Assembly: GCA_019359615.1 (NCBI GenBank)
Contig: JAHHHA010000008.1
Span: forward strand, 62,001-126,000
Length of the DNA: 64,000 bases
DNA from: Cyanosarcina radialis HA8281-LM2
GTDB taxonomy: Bacteria > Cyanobacteriota > Cyanobacteriia > Cyanobacteriales > CCAP-1448
Direction of reading: 5' to 3'
In this document: in pieces, positions 8,471 through 16,261 of the stretch
How the letters are laid out: every line of letters starts with the position of its first letter
Numbering within the stretch: position 1 is the first letter of the stretch
Notes under the pieces: model-generated
Told to the model about the DNA's origin: nothing
Databases searched by the model: none
What the model saw: only the letters and a program-made list of their open reading frames with translations
Program-made: the position numbers and the translations under genes

Positions 8471-9470
8471 TCCCAGTAGCGATCCCCTGCGGGCAAATCC
8501 TCATTTGCGCTGGCATCCCCTGCGGGGCGAGTGGGTGGCCTATGCGAGCCACCGTCAAGGGCGGACGTTTATGCCGCCGCCGGAATACAACCCACTAGCT
8601 CCGACTAAAGACCCTCAATTCCCTACAGAACTGCCAGCGGGCAACTACGACATTGCCGTGTTCGACAATCGATTTCCGTCGTTGATTCCTTCAGCTACAG
8701 AGGCTCCCTCAGAAATTGTCGATACGCTGCCAGCAAATGGAGCTTGCGAGGTAGTGGTCTTTACCCAAGACCCGCAAGCGGCTTTGAGTTCGCTGCCGTT
8801 AGAGCATCTGGAACTGCTGTTTCAAGTCTGGGGCGATCGCACTCGCGTTATCGGCCAGCATCCTCAAATTCAATACGTCTTGCCGTTTGAGAATAAAGGG
8901 GTTGAGGTCGGCGTGACGCTGCACCACCCCCACGGGCAGATTTATGCTTACCCTTTCGTCCCACCCGTGCCCGCTCGCATGGGGACCTGTCAACTCGACT
9001 ACTACCAACAGCATCGACGGGGATTGTTAGCAGATTTAATTCAAAAAGAGATTGAAGCCGAGCGACGCATTTTGTATCGGGATGAATGGGCGATCGCTTT
9101 TGTGCCAGTATGCGCCCGTTATCCCTATGAAGTGTGGGTTGCACCGATTCAGCCCGTCGCCACGTTTCTCGATTTGACCCCAGAAGTGCGATCGGGACTT
9201 GCCAGGGCGCTCAAAACCGCGACGTTGAAGTATGACGGCTTGTGGCAGCGTCCGTTTCCGTATTTGATGGCATGGTTTCAAGCTCCCACCGACGGGAAGC
9301 CTCACCCCGAATGGCACCTTCACGCTGAGTTTTACCCCCCTTACCGCACCTCCGATAGACTCAAATACTTAGCCGGAACCGAACTGGCAGCCGGAATGTT
9401 TGCTAACGATGCCCTACCCGAAGAAAAAGCCAAAGAGTTGCAGGTAATATCTGTCGATATCGAGCCATAG
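8382..9470 (+). CDS. galT: galactose-1-phosphate uridylyltransferase
   Basis: This Leloir enzyme exchanges UMP between UDP-glucose and galactose-1-phosphate. It has 362 residues. The active-site HPH triad lies in VTLHHPHGQIYAYPF, the N-terminal NPHLRWHPLRGEW and FDNRFPSL segments are typical, and the C-terminal HxH is in PEWHLHAEFYPP. The start at 8382 fits family N-termini (MYSQTLLKPDGR) but overlaps the GH2 gene by 89 bp. A galE is not visible in the window. Confidence 0.95.
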   Translation: MYSQTLLKPDGRNLTLYGRNPIAAEIIAPSPSSDPLRANPHLRWHPLRGEWVAYASHRQGRTFMPPPEYNPLAPTKDPQFPTELPAGNYDIAVFDNRFPSLIPSATEAPSEIVDTLPANGACEVVVFTQDPQAALSSLPLEHLELLFQVWGDRTRVIGQHPQIQYVLPFENKGVEVGVTLHHPHGQIYAYPFVPPVPARMGTCQLDYYQQHRRGLLADLIQKEIEAERRILYRDEWAIAFVPVCARYPYEVWVAPIQPVATFLDLTPEVRSGLARALKTATLKYDGLWQRPFPYLMAWFQAPTDGKPHPEWHLHAEFYPPYRTSDRLKYLAGTELAAGMFANDALPEEKAKELQVISVDIEP

Positions 9471-9529
9471 GTGCAAGTGCGATCGTAGAACTGGTTATAG
9501 ACGACATAAAATCTCTTGCCTAAGTCGAT

Positions 9530-9565
9530 AACTCATCTGTGTTCATCTGTGTTCATCTGTGGTTT
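9530..9565. repeat. dispersed repeat with CATCTGTGTT units (family C), reverse orientation
   Basis: Three tandem units of about 10 bp, TCATCTGTGT, end in CATCTGTGGTTTTTATT. The reverse complement occurs at 10072-10103. Diverged copies are at 18985-19020 and inside metH at 44655-44697. Confidence 0.75.
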
Positions 9566-9718
9566 TTATTCAAACCTCTAAGCTATGCCAGAGGTCTATA
9601 AAACGGCATTTGGTACGAGTACGAACAGACAGTCTTCTTCCTCAGAATCAGCATTAAGGATGAAGTTCGATCGCTAAAGTTGTTTTCTAATGGACAGCAA
9701 AACAACTGGAGAAACGTT

Positions 9719-9934
9719 ATGAGTAGCGGTCATGCTAGCCATAAAGGATCGGGAGTCAAACACAGTCACGATACCGGACAGCTTGATTCGGCTGCCACCA
9801 CCCCAGCAGCCAACCCGGAAGATTTGCTACCGGAAGAAGAAGGCTATCCTTTCAGCGATCGAGGAACAGAGGTTAATCCTGCTGCCACGGAACGTCCTCA
9901 AGCACCCTCGACGGAACGTAAGTCACAAAAATAA
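9719..9934 (+). CDS. small hydrophilic hypothetical protein
   Basis: A 71-residue polar protein rich in Ser, Pro, Glu and Ala (MSSGHASHKGSGVKHSHDTG at the start, then LLPEEEGYPFSDRGTEVNPA). It is probably disordered and has no recognisable domain. I chose the ATG at 9719 because GGAG lies 8 nt upstream; an upstream start at 9680 is possible. It stands between two inverted family-C repeats. Confidence 0.55.
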   Translation: MSSGHASHKGSGVKHSHDTGQLDSAATTPAANPEDLLPEEEGYPFSDRGTEVNPAATERPQAPSTERKSQK

Positions 9935-10071
9935 TAGCCAGAAAATTATACGCAGTAGGGGTGCAATGGATTCGCCCCTACCCATGCTATGTCATCGCTC
10001 GATTTGGGTAAGTTCTGTACAACAATAAAAGTCTTGCATAAATCAAAACTTCGGAGCAAAAACGCTTTATT

Positions 10072-10103
10072 GACCACAGATGAACACAGATGAACACAGA
10101 TGA
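10072..10103. repeat. dispersed repeat with ACACAGATGA units (family C) overlapping a start codon
   Basis: ACCACAGATG is followed by two ATGAACACAG-type units. This is the inverted partner of 9530-9565. The start codon of the DUF2243 gene (10090) and its first five codons lie in this repeat. Confidence 0.75.
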
Positions 10104-10602
10104 AATTAGCCAACCTATCTTAGAAAAAATTCAATCTCCTAACACTCGCCCCTTACTTCTGGCTGGACTCGTTTTGGGGTTAGGGCAGGGTGGATTTTTT
10201 GACGGTATTGTCTTTCACCAACTGCTGCAATGGCATCATATGTTTTCTAGCATCGAAACCGATACGACCATTGCCGGGATGGAGTTAAACACGTTGGGAG
10301 ATGGGCTGTTTCACCTCTTCGATTGGTTGCTAACCTTGACGGGTATTGCTTTGTTGTGGCGTGCCGGACGGTATGCCAGGGATGCTCGATCGAGTCAGGT
10401 GTTTGTAGGTTCGTTATTAATGGGAGCAGGTGTATTTAACCTAGTTGAAGGGATTATCGACCATCACATTTTAGGCATTCATCACCTCAAGCCCGGTATC
10501 CATCAAGGGCTGTGGGATATCGGATTTCTAGCATCTGGACTCGTACTGATTGGAGTAGGACTAATTTCGCTCCAGACAGCTAGAGCGAGAAAGGCAATTT
10601 AA
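10090..10602 (+). CDS. DUF2243 family integral membrane protein
   Basis: A 170-residue protein with four predicted membrane helices. The family hallmark is clear: LGLGQGGFFDGIVFHQLLQWHHM, then LFHLFDWLL, then EGIIDHHILGIHHL. These His- and Asp-rich segments at the helix ends suggest a metal or haem site. The function is unknown. The ATG used lies inside a family-C repeat and has no good ribosome site. The next in-frame Met is past the first helix, so the repeat probably supplies the true start. The gene ends 4 bp before the M24-like gene. Confidence 0.88.
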   Translation: MNTDEISQPILEKIQSPNTRPLLLAGLVLGLGQGGFFDGIVFHQLLQWHHMFSSIETDTTIAGMELNTLGDGLFHLFDWLLTLTGIALLWRAGRYARDARSSQVFVGSLLMGAGVFNLVEGIIDHHILGIHHLKPGIHQGLWDIGFLASGLVLIGVGLISLQTARARKAI

Positions 10603-10606
10603 TCTG

Positions 10607-11713
10607 ATGAATAGATTAGAAGAAGTTTCTGCCAAATTAGAGGTAATGCAGAATACTCTGCAAGAAACAGCGTCCGCAGGAATTCGCTTGCGGGGAACTG
10701 ACTGGTTTGCTTGGGCGATCGCAGGTGCGTCTAACATGGTATTGCTAGCGGCAGAAACTGGAGTTGCTGAAGTTTTGGTGACGGCGACAGATGCTTGGAT
10801 TCTCACCGACGAAATTGAAGCGCAACGGCTAAAAGACGAACAACTTCCCCATAATCTAGAAGGTTCTTCCTATAAGCTTTACGTCCATCCGTGGACGCAG
10901 ATTTCCGCTCGCGAATCTTTGGTTCGCGAAGCTACAGGTAACGGCAGCGTTTTGAGCGATCGCCCCACCTCTAACGAATTGCCTTTACCGCCATCGCTCG
11001 TCTACCATCGCTGGGTAATGTTACCGAGCGAATTAGAACGATATCGCCAAGTCGGGCAACTCGCCAGCGAAGCGATGACAGAAGTGCTAGCCCAAGCACA
11101 ACCCGACTGGACGGAATATCGACTGGCCGGATCGGGAGCAGCAGGACTTTGGAGCAGGGGGCTACATCCCGTACTGACGCTAGCAGCAGGCGATCGCCGC
11201 TTACCGCTATACCGTCATCCATTGCCTAGTAAAGAGGCGATCGGACGACAGGCAATGCTGGTATTTTGCGCGCGCGGGTATGGATTAATCGTCAGTTTGA
11301 CTCGCTTTGTCTGTTTCGGAAAACTGTCAGAGTCGGACAAAAAATTACATCGTACCATTGCTGAAATTGAGGCAGTCGCTCTCGATCGCTCCCAATTGGG
11401 AACCCCTCTCAATGCTATATACAATGCCCTGGTAAAGGCATATGAAGATCGTGGCTATCCCAACGCGATTCGAGAGCATCATCAGGGCGGGATCGCAGGC
11501 TATGGGGCCAGAGAAATGGTAGCAACGCCAGGGACGAGCGATCGCCTCGCTGCTAACATGGTGCTGGCTTGGAATCCCAGCATTCCAGGGGCCAAGATCG
11601 AAGATACCTTTGTCTTGAACCCAGATAACAGCCTGGAGAATTTAAGCTTCGATCCCAGGTTTCCCTACATAGAAATTGCTGGGAGGCTCCGTGCTATCCC
11701 TTGGGAGCGGTAA
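10607..11713 (+). CDS. M24 (Xaa-Pro peptidase-like) protein lacking canonical metal ligands
   Basis: A 368-residue protein of the pita-bread M24 superfamily, with an N-terminal creatinase-like domain (about 1-130) and a C-terminal M24 domain. Where active enzymes have two Asp ligands, the sequence reads MLVFCARGYGLIVSLTRFVCFG with no Asp. The His of HHQGGIAGY and the Glu of KIEDTF remain. It probably is a pseudo-peptidase or has another activity. The stop codon is 2 bp before the galK ATG, so it is probably co-transcribed with galK. Confidence 0.8.
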   Translation: MNRLEEVSAKLEVMQNTLQETASAGIRLRGTDWFAWAIAGASNMVLLAAETGVAEVLVTATDAWILTDEIEAQRLKDEQLPHNLEGSSYKLYVHPWTQISARESLVREATGNGSVLSDRPTSNELPLPPSLVYHRWVMLPSELERYRQVGQLASEAMTEVLAQAQPDWTEYRLAGSGAAGLWSRGLHPVLTLAAGDRRLPLYRHPLPSKEAIGRQAMLVFCARGYGLIVSLTRFVCFGKLSESDKKLHRTIAEIEAVALDRSQLGTPLNAIYNALVKAYEDRGYPNAIREHHQGGIAGYGAREMVATPGTSDRLAANMVLAWNPSIPGAKIEDTFVLNPDNSLENLSFDPRFPYIEIAGRLRAIPWER

Positions 11714-11715
11714 AG

Positions 11716-12864
11716 ATGGATTTTCAGCAGATTTTTAACGCCGTACCAGATGTTGAAGCCAGCGCCCCCGGACGAGTGAATTTATTAGGCGAACATACTG
11801 ACTATAATGAGGGGTTTGTCTTACCTACGGCCATTCCCCAACAGACTACGGTTGGCATCGGACATAGCCTAGACGATCGCCATCATTTTTACTCCGCTAA
11901 TTTAGCAGAATCGGTTGATGTCGATTCTCTAATTCAGCCCTCACCCCGCCTCCGGCTCCCCTCTCCCAACTCCCCCCTCCTTACCAAGGGGGGACACAGG
12001 GGGGGTGGTAGAGGGACTGGGGGTGAGGGCGAAGAAGGATTTGCCAGATACATTTACGGCTGCATCCGCGTGGTGGAGAACGCAGGACATACGGTTCCTC
12101 CCCTAAATATATTTGTTAATTCTGCCGTACCCATTGGTGCTGGCTTATCCAGCAGTGCTGCTTTAGAAGTGGCGACGTTACGGGGATTGCGATCGCTCTT
12201 CAACCTCAACCTCACCGACGTAGAAATTGCTCGATTGGGACAACAAGCAGAAATTCAATACGCCGGGGTGAGTTGCGGCATTCTCGACCAAATGGCATCC
12301 AGCCTGGCCGATCGAGAACATATGCTGTTTCTCGATACCCGTACCCTCGATCGCCAACTTCTTCCCTTTCCCGCTGGAGCCGAAATCATTGTCATCGATA
12401 GCGGTGTGGCGCGATCGCTGGCCAGCAGCGGCTACAACCAGCGACGGGCAGAGTGCGAGGAAGCCGCGCGTCAGCTAGGGGTAAAAGCATTGCGGGATGT
12501 CAAAGAGCCTCACATGGCAGACTCTTTACCCGCTCTCCTCCGCCAACGCGCCCGTCATGTTATCTCTGAAAATAATCGGGTGTTGCAGGTGTTAGAGGGC
12601 ATTTCGGCTGAAGCTTTTGGCAAATTAATGAATGCTTCTCATGCCAGCTTGAGAGACGACTATGAGGTTTCCGTACCAGCTTTAGATCGGTTAGTAGATA
12701 TTCTGCAAAATACTTCGGGCGTGTTTGGGGCGCGTTTGACCGGAGCCGGATTTGGCGGCGCTAGCGTGGCGTTAGTCGCTGCGGGAGAAGGAAAAGCGAT
12801 CGCTCAAACGGTTCTCGATCGATACAGCAGCGCTGGAGATCGAGGACGGATATTAGTTGGTTAA
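11716..12864 (+). CDS. galK: galactokinase with in-frame repeat insertion
   Basis: A GHMP kinase that makes galactose-1-phosphate for GalT. It has 382 residues from the ATG at 11716, which directly follows the upstream stop. Motif 1 is APGRVNLLGEHTDYN (residues 17-31), motif 2 is VPIGAGLSSSAALEV and motif 3 is LTGAGFGGASV. Residues 75-107 are a Pro/Gly-rich segment encoded by a GC-palindromic repeat and have no counterpart in normal galactokinases. The frame is intact on both sides, so the enzyme may tolerate it as a surface loop. Confidence 0.93.
   Translation: MDFQQIFNAVPDVEASAPGRVNLLGEHTDYNEGFVLPTAIPQQTTVGIGHSLDDRHHFYSANLAESVDVDSLIQPSPRLRLPSPNSPLLTKGGHRGGGRGTGGEGEEGFARYIYGCIRVVENAGHTVPPLNIFVNSAVPIGAGLSSSAALEVATLRGLRSLFNLNLTDVEIARLGQQAEIQYAGVSCGILDQMASSLADREHMLFLDTRTLDRQLLPFPAGAEIIVIDSGVARSLASSGYNQRRAECEEAARQLGVKALRDVKEPHMADSLPALLRQRARHVISENNRVLQVLEGISAEAFGKLMNASHASLRDDYEVSVPALDRLVDILQNTSGVFGARLTGAGFGGASVALVAAGEGKAIAQTVLDRYSSAGDRGRILVG
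11935..12036. repeat. family-A palindromic repeat inserted within galK
   Basis: GCCCTCACCCCGCCTCCGGC begins the copy and GGGGGTGAGGGCGAAG ends it, with CTTACCAAGGGGGGACACAG in between. It is nearly the reverse complement of the core of the intergenic element at 14526-14688. Confidence 0.85.
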
Positions 12865-13204
12865 AATTTATTTTTTTGGCGGCCACAACATTACTAAGCC
12901 TGTTTGTCCTCACTCTTAAGCTAGATGTTAACTACACCTCGAACTCATATCTTCAAAATAAGACCAAATTATGTTATCCAAGTCTCTTTTCTGCTAGCAC
13001 ATAAATATATTTTGCGGAGGCGCTACGCAAATGCTGCTAAATAAGGAGAGCCTGCTGGTGAGAGCTAGAGAAAAAAGAGTATTCAAAAACCGGATTTGGA
13101 GACGATCCAGTTGTATCACTCTAGGTCGAGGATATGGGTCATTGTCTACCGAAAGTGACAAAAGAGATAACGGGTTGAATTCTACGAGCTTATAGCCAGA
13201 AAAT
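12865..13204. other. non-coding spacer after galK
   Basis: About 340 bp without a convincing gene. It contains a short palindromic repeat-like stretch (TTTGCGGAGGCGCTACGCAA at 13011-13030), common among cyanobacterial dispersed repeats. No clear promoter or terminator is seen. Confidence 0.5.
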
Positions 13205-13447
13205 ATGCAACTTCAAATTGAGTGTAATTACGTTCCATTTCAAAAACAAATTTGCTCGCTCTGCGACGAACAGTTTGAAATGACAGAAGCGAAAATCCTA
13301 GTTTGCAACGATCGAGGTCAATACTACGGTGAAGTTTGCCCTCAATGTTTAGAGAAAGGGTTTGATTGGCTCAGCGATCGCTTCCAAAAGTTAGAGCGCT
13401 TAAAGATAAAAGCAGATTTACCACAGGCCCTGACTTTAACAAAATAG
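13205..13447 (+). CDS. small zinc-ribbon-like hypothetical protein
   Basis: An 80-residue protein with two CxxC pairs (ICSLCDEQFEM and VCPQCLEKG) separated by about 30 residues. They probably bind one Zn2+. A basic helix follows (LSDRFQKLERLKIKA). The function is unknown. The gene stands alone between a spacer and a repeat. Confidence 0.7.
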   Translation: MQLQIECNYVPFQKQICSLCDEQFEMTEAKILVCNDRGQYYGEVCPQCLEKGFDWLSDRFQKLERLKIKADLPQALTLTK

Positions 13448-13454
13448 TAGAAGT

Positions 13455-13535
13455 TAAAATCCCTCTCCCGTGGGAGAGGGATTTAGGGTCAGGGCTGGAT
13501 CCATGGTTTTAATAACCGGATTTGGTATGAGAGAG
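13455..13535. repeat. family-A repeat, short copy
   Basis: The hairpin CCCTCTCCC-GT-GGGAGAGGG is followed by GGGTCAGGGCTGGATCCATGG and the end TAACCGGATTTGGTATGAGAG. It shares both hairpin and terminal sequence with the copies at 4800-4987 and 14526-14688. Confidence 0.7.
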
Positions 13536-13622
13536 CGGGCGGCAAGGTTGAGTTTTTTGAAGAATTACCAATACTGCTGCCGTTCTACCTCTTCCTTTAG
13601 GGAGAATAGAATGGTATAGAAG

Positions 13623-13646
13623 GCTACATTTGGTCTTAAATGTAGC
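13623..13646 (+). promoter_or_regulatory. stem-loop in the 5' leader of the PhyH gene
   Basis: A perfect 9-bp stem, GCTACATTT and AAATGTAGC, with a 6-nt loop lies 31 bp before the chosen start. It could be a leader hairpin or an operator; nothing further can be said. Confidence 0.35.
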
Positions 13647-13677
13647 TTTAGGCTCTCCGGTGAAAACGGGCAGTAAC

Positions 13678-14484
13678 ATGGTTCAAAGCATCAATACGGC
13701 AACCTTTACCGATCGCGATCTCGATCGCTTAGCAGCAGACCTAAATCGAGACGGAATTTGTATTATTCGTGGATTGTTCGATCGACAGTTAATTGAAGAG
13801 TGGGCAGTTGCTTTTGAGGCGTTATTTCAAGAGCGACAGCAGCGGCCGGGTGGAGTCGCTCCTAGAGGGACTGCTCGCTGTTATCTGACATTGCCTTGGG
13901 TGGCTCCCTTTGCCAATCCGGCAGTGTTTGCTAATCCGACTATTTTGGGCGTACTCGATCGGGTCTTTTATCAAGAGTACGAGTTGGTACAGCTAGCGGC
14001 AGACATCCCCATGCAGGGGTCTGAGTATCAAGAAATTCATCGCGACTTTCGCCCGCTGTTTTCCGATCGAATTGTCACCCCCTTGTACGCGCTAGCAGTC
14101 AATTTTCCCTTAGTAGAAGTGACTGCCGAAAACGGGCCGTTTGAGATGGCGCGAGGCACTCATGTCATGTCGCGCGAAGAAGGATTAGTCAAAATTCGGA
14201 CGGGTGAAATTTTGCTGGAGCAGTTTTATATGCAGCCAGGAGATGTAATGATGCGATCGCCCCTAGCACTACATCGAGGCACTCCTAACCGGACACCCCA
14301 GCCGCGCCCGATGATTGTTATGGGTTACGTCATGCACTGGCTCCATACTCAAAAAGTCGATTTAACGTTACCGCGAGATTATTACCACAGCCTGCCACCT
14401 CAAATGCAACAGTTACTTCGCTGCCAGGTAGTAGAACGTTTACCAGCTAGTGAGGTCGAAAATTATATCGACTTTCAGTATTAA
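13678..14484 (+). CDS. phytanoyl-CoA dioxygenase (PhyH) family protein
   Basis: A non-haem Fe(II)/2-oxoglutarate oxygenase of 268 residues. The iron ligands are the HRD of YQEIHRDFRPL and the His of PLALHRGTPNR; the downstream Arg in RTPQPRPM fits 2-oxoglutarate binding. The substrate is unknown. I chose the ATG at 13678 because the homologous region begins there; earlier non-ATG starts would fall within the upstream hairpin. It lies between two family-A repeats. Confidence 0.85.
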   Translation: MVQSINTATFTDRDLDRLAADLNRDGICIIRGLFDRQLIEEWAVAFEALFQERQQRPGGVAPRGTARCYLTLPWVAPFANPAVFANPTILGVLDRVFYQEYELVQLAADIPMQGSEYQEIHRDFRPLFSDRIVTPLYALAVNFPLVEVTAENGPFEMARGTHVMSREEGLVKIRTGEILLEQFYMQPGDVMMRSPLALHRGTPNRTPQPRPMIVMGYVMHWLHTQKVDLTLPRDYYHSLPPQMQQLLRCQVVERLPASEVENYIDFQY

Positions 14485-14525
14485 AAGCTTGACGCGCAGA
14501 TAGCTTTAAAGCTTGGGAAAGACAC

Positions 14526-14688
14526 GTCATGATACTAAATCCGGTTATTAAAACCATAAATCCAGCCCTCACCCCCATCCCCTCTCCCACCCCCCCTGTG
14601 TCCCCCCTTGGTAAGGGGGGAGTTGGGAGAGGGGTGCCGGAGGCGGGGTGAGGGCAAACCAACTTTTGCTAAGCGGATTTAGTATGAG
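14526..14688. mobile_element. complete MITE-like element with terminal inverted repeats
   Basis: Left end ATGATACTAAATCCGG and right end CGGATTTAGTATGAG are inverted copies of ATACTAAATCCG. The interior has CCAGCCCTCACCCCC, a long G/C palindrome (CCCCCCTGTGTCCCCCCTTGG through GTAAGGGGGGAGTTGGGAGA) and GGGTGAGGGCAAACC. It encodes no protein. Related copies or parts occur at 4800, 11935, 13455, 25960, 36888 and 63945. The right end contains the ATG of the following GH43 gene. Confidence 0.75.
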
Positions 14689-15670
14689 AACCTATACCAA
14701 TCCAGTTTACCCAGATTACTTTGCCGATCCATTTGTTTGGCAGTACCAAGGGGTTTATTACGCGATCGGTACTGGCCCGGCAGAAGCCGTAGGGCAGGCG
14801 GATGAGATTCAACAGCGGCAAGTCTTTCCCCTATTGCAATCTGGCGATCTAGTTGACTGGCAGTTGGCCGGAAACGCCCTGGTACGACCCGATCGCGCGC
14901 TAGGAGATAACTTTTGGGCCCCTGAAGTTGCTTATCGCGACGGCACCTTCTACCTCTACTACTCGGTGGGACATGAGGATAAAAACCATCAGTTGCGAGT
15001 TGCCACCAGTGACGAACCATTAGGCCCTTATGAGGATGCAGGCGAGCCACTAGTCGATCCAAAAACTTGCCCGTTTGCGATCGATCCCAGTCCGTTTCAA
15101 GACGATGACGGACAGTGGTATCTCTTCTACGCCCAAGATTTTCTGGATACAGAGAATGGGGTGCGGGCAGGAACGGCATTAGTGGTCGATCGCTTGCTGA
15201 CGATGACGAAATTAGCTAAAGACGCAAAGGTAGTCTTACGGGCCCGTCACGATTGGCAGCGGTTTTTAGCCGATCGCCCGATGTACGGTAGCGTCTACGA
15301 CTGGCATACCTTAGAAGGCCCCTGCGTTCGCAAGCACGATAACCGCTACTACTGTTTTTACAGTGGTGGGCGTTGGGAAACGGATAGCTACGGAGTTGAT
15401 TATGGCGTTGCCGATCGAGTGATGGGCTGTTACTCCGATGCTGGGAATGAAGCGGGACCGCGAGTGCTGCGATCGATTCCCGGCCGCGTATTCGGTCCCG
15501 GCCATAACTCGATCGCGATCGGAGCAGATGGTCAAACCGAGTACCTGATTTACCATGCTTGGGATACCGAGATGCAAGCTCGTCGGATGTGTATAGATAG
15601 ACTCATTTGGACATCAGATGGTCCTCGTTGTCACGGACCTACTTACACACCGCAAACTATTTCCGTGTAG
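14684..15670 (+). CDS. glycoside hydrolase family 43 protein
   Basis: A five-bladed beta-propeller glycosidase of 328 residues. The three acidic residues are visible: base Asp in DYFADPFVW, pKa-modulating Asp in FAIDPSPFQ and acid Glu in HTLEGPCVRK. GH43 enzymes cleave arabinofuranosides, xylosides or galactosides. There is no signal peptide. Given glf and the gal genes nearby, a furanoside substrate is an inference worth noting. The ATG at 14684 lies in the right end of a MITE-like element. A start at 14648 would be entirely element-derived. Confidence 0.88.
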   Translation: MRTYTNPVYPDYFADPFVWQYQGVYYAIGTGPAEAVGQADEIQQRQVFPLLQSGDLVDWQLAGNALVRPDRALGDNFWAPEVAYRDGTFYLYYSVGHEDKNHQLRVATSDEPLGPYEDAGEPLVDPKTCPFAIDPSPFQDDDGQWYLFYAQDFLDTENGVRAGTALVVDRLLTMTKLAKDAKVVLRARHDWQRFLADRPMYGSVYDWHTLEGPCVRKHDNRYYCFYSGGRWETDSYGVDYGVADRVMGCYSDAGNEAGPRVLRSIPGRVFGPGHNSIAIGADGQTEYLIYHAWDTEMQARRMCIDRLIWTSDGPRCHGPTYTPQTISV

Positions 15671-16261
15671 CCTTGAATGCCGATCGTAAATTTCTAGATC
15701 GATCGCCATCGCTGCTTCGATCTAAGCGTAAGCCAACACTCCAGAAATGTTAGGTTTCACTCCGTACCCTGCCTTAAGGCTACGCCTACAACCCAACCTA
15801 CGTTAATTATGGACAATTAATCGGATTTGATATAACTCGTTTAATTGCGGTTGTTCCGGCTCTAATTTTTATTATTTTTTGACGTGAAGATAGCACTGTA
15901 AATTTACTAATTTTTAGTCAATTCGTTCTCGGCTTTCAGTTACCATTTGCCGCGCTCCATCAATCCAACCTTATACTTTAGACTGAGACAGTTCTTCCCT
16001 GAAGAGGGAGGTTGGCAGATAGTCAAAATTATTAATCTTCTAAGAAGCTAATTTTTAACGAGGGAACGAGCGCCCAGTTTTAAGACTGCATCTGTCTCAA
16101 AAGCGTTGGCTTGAGTTTGTCACTTATCGAGGCTAGGCGATCGCCTTTAATGACATCAAACAAACTAACTTTTGAGGGCTAGATAGCTTTTGTTTGTCTA
16201 AAAAATTTAGTTTTTAGCAAGTTTAATTAACTCGCTAAAATCACCACTTATAAAGAAACAA
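15671..16261. other. non-coding spacer with repeat fragments and a dyad
   Basis: No gene seen. At 15750-15803 there is a short dispersed repeat, with GTTAGGTTTCACTCCG and ACCCAACCTACG at its ends and an inner AAGGCTACGCCT. AT-rich sequence follows. A long dyad, TTTTAGC (16212-16218) and GCTAAAA (16234-16240), sits about 20 bp before the glycosyltransferase start and may be an operator. Confidence 0.5.
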
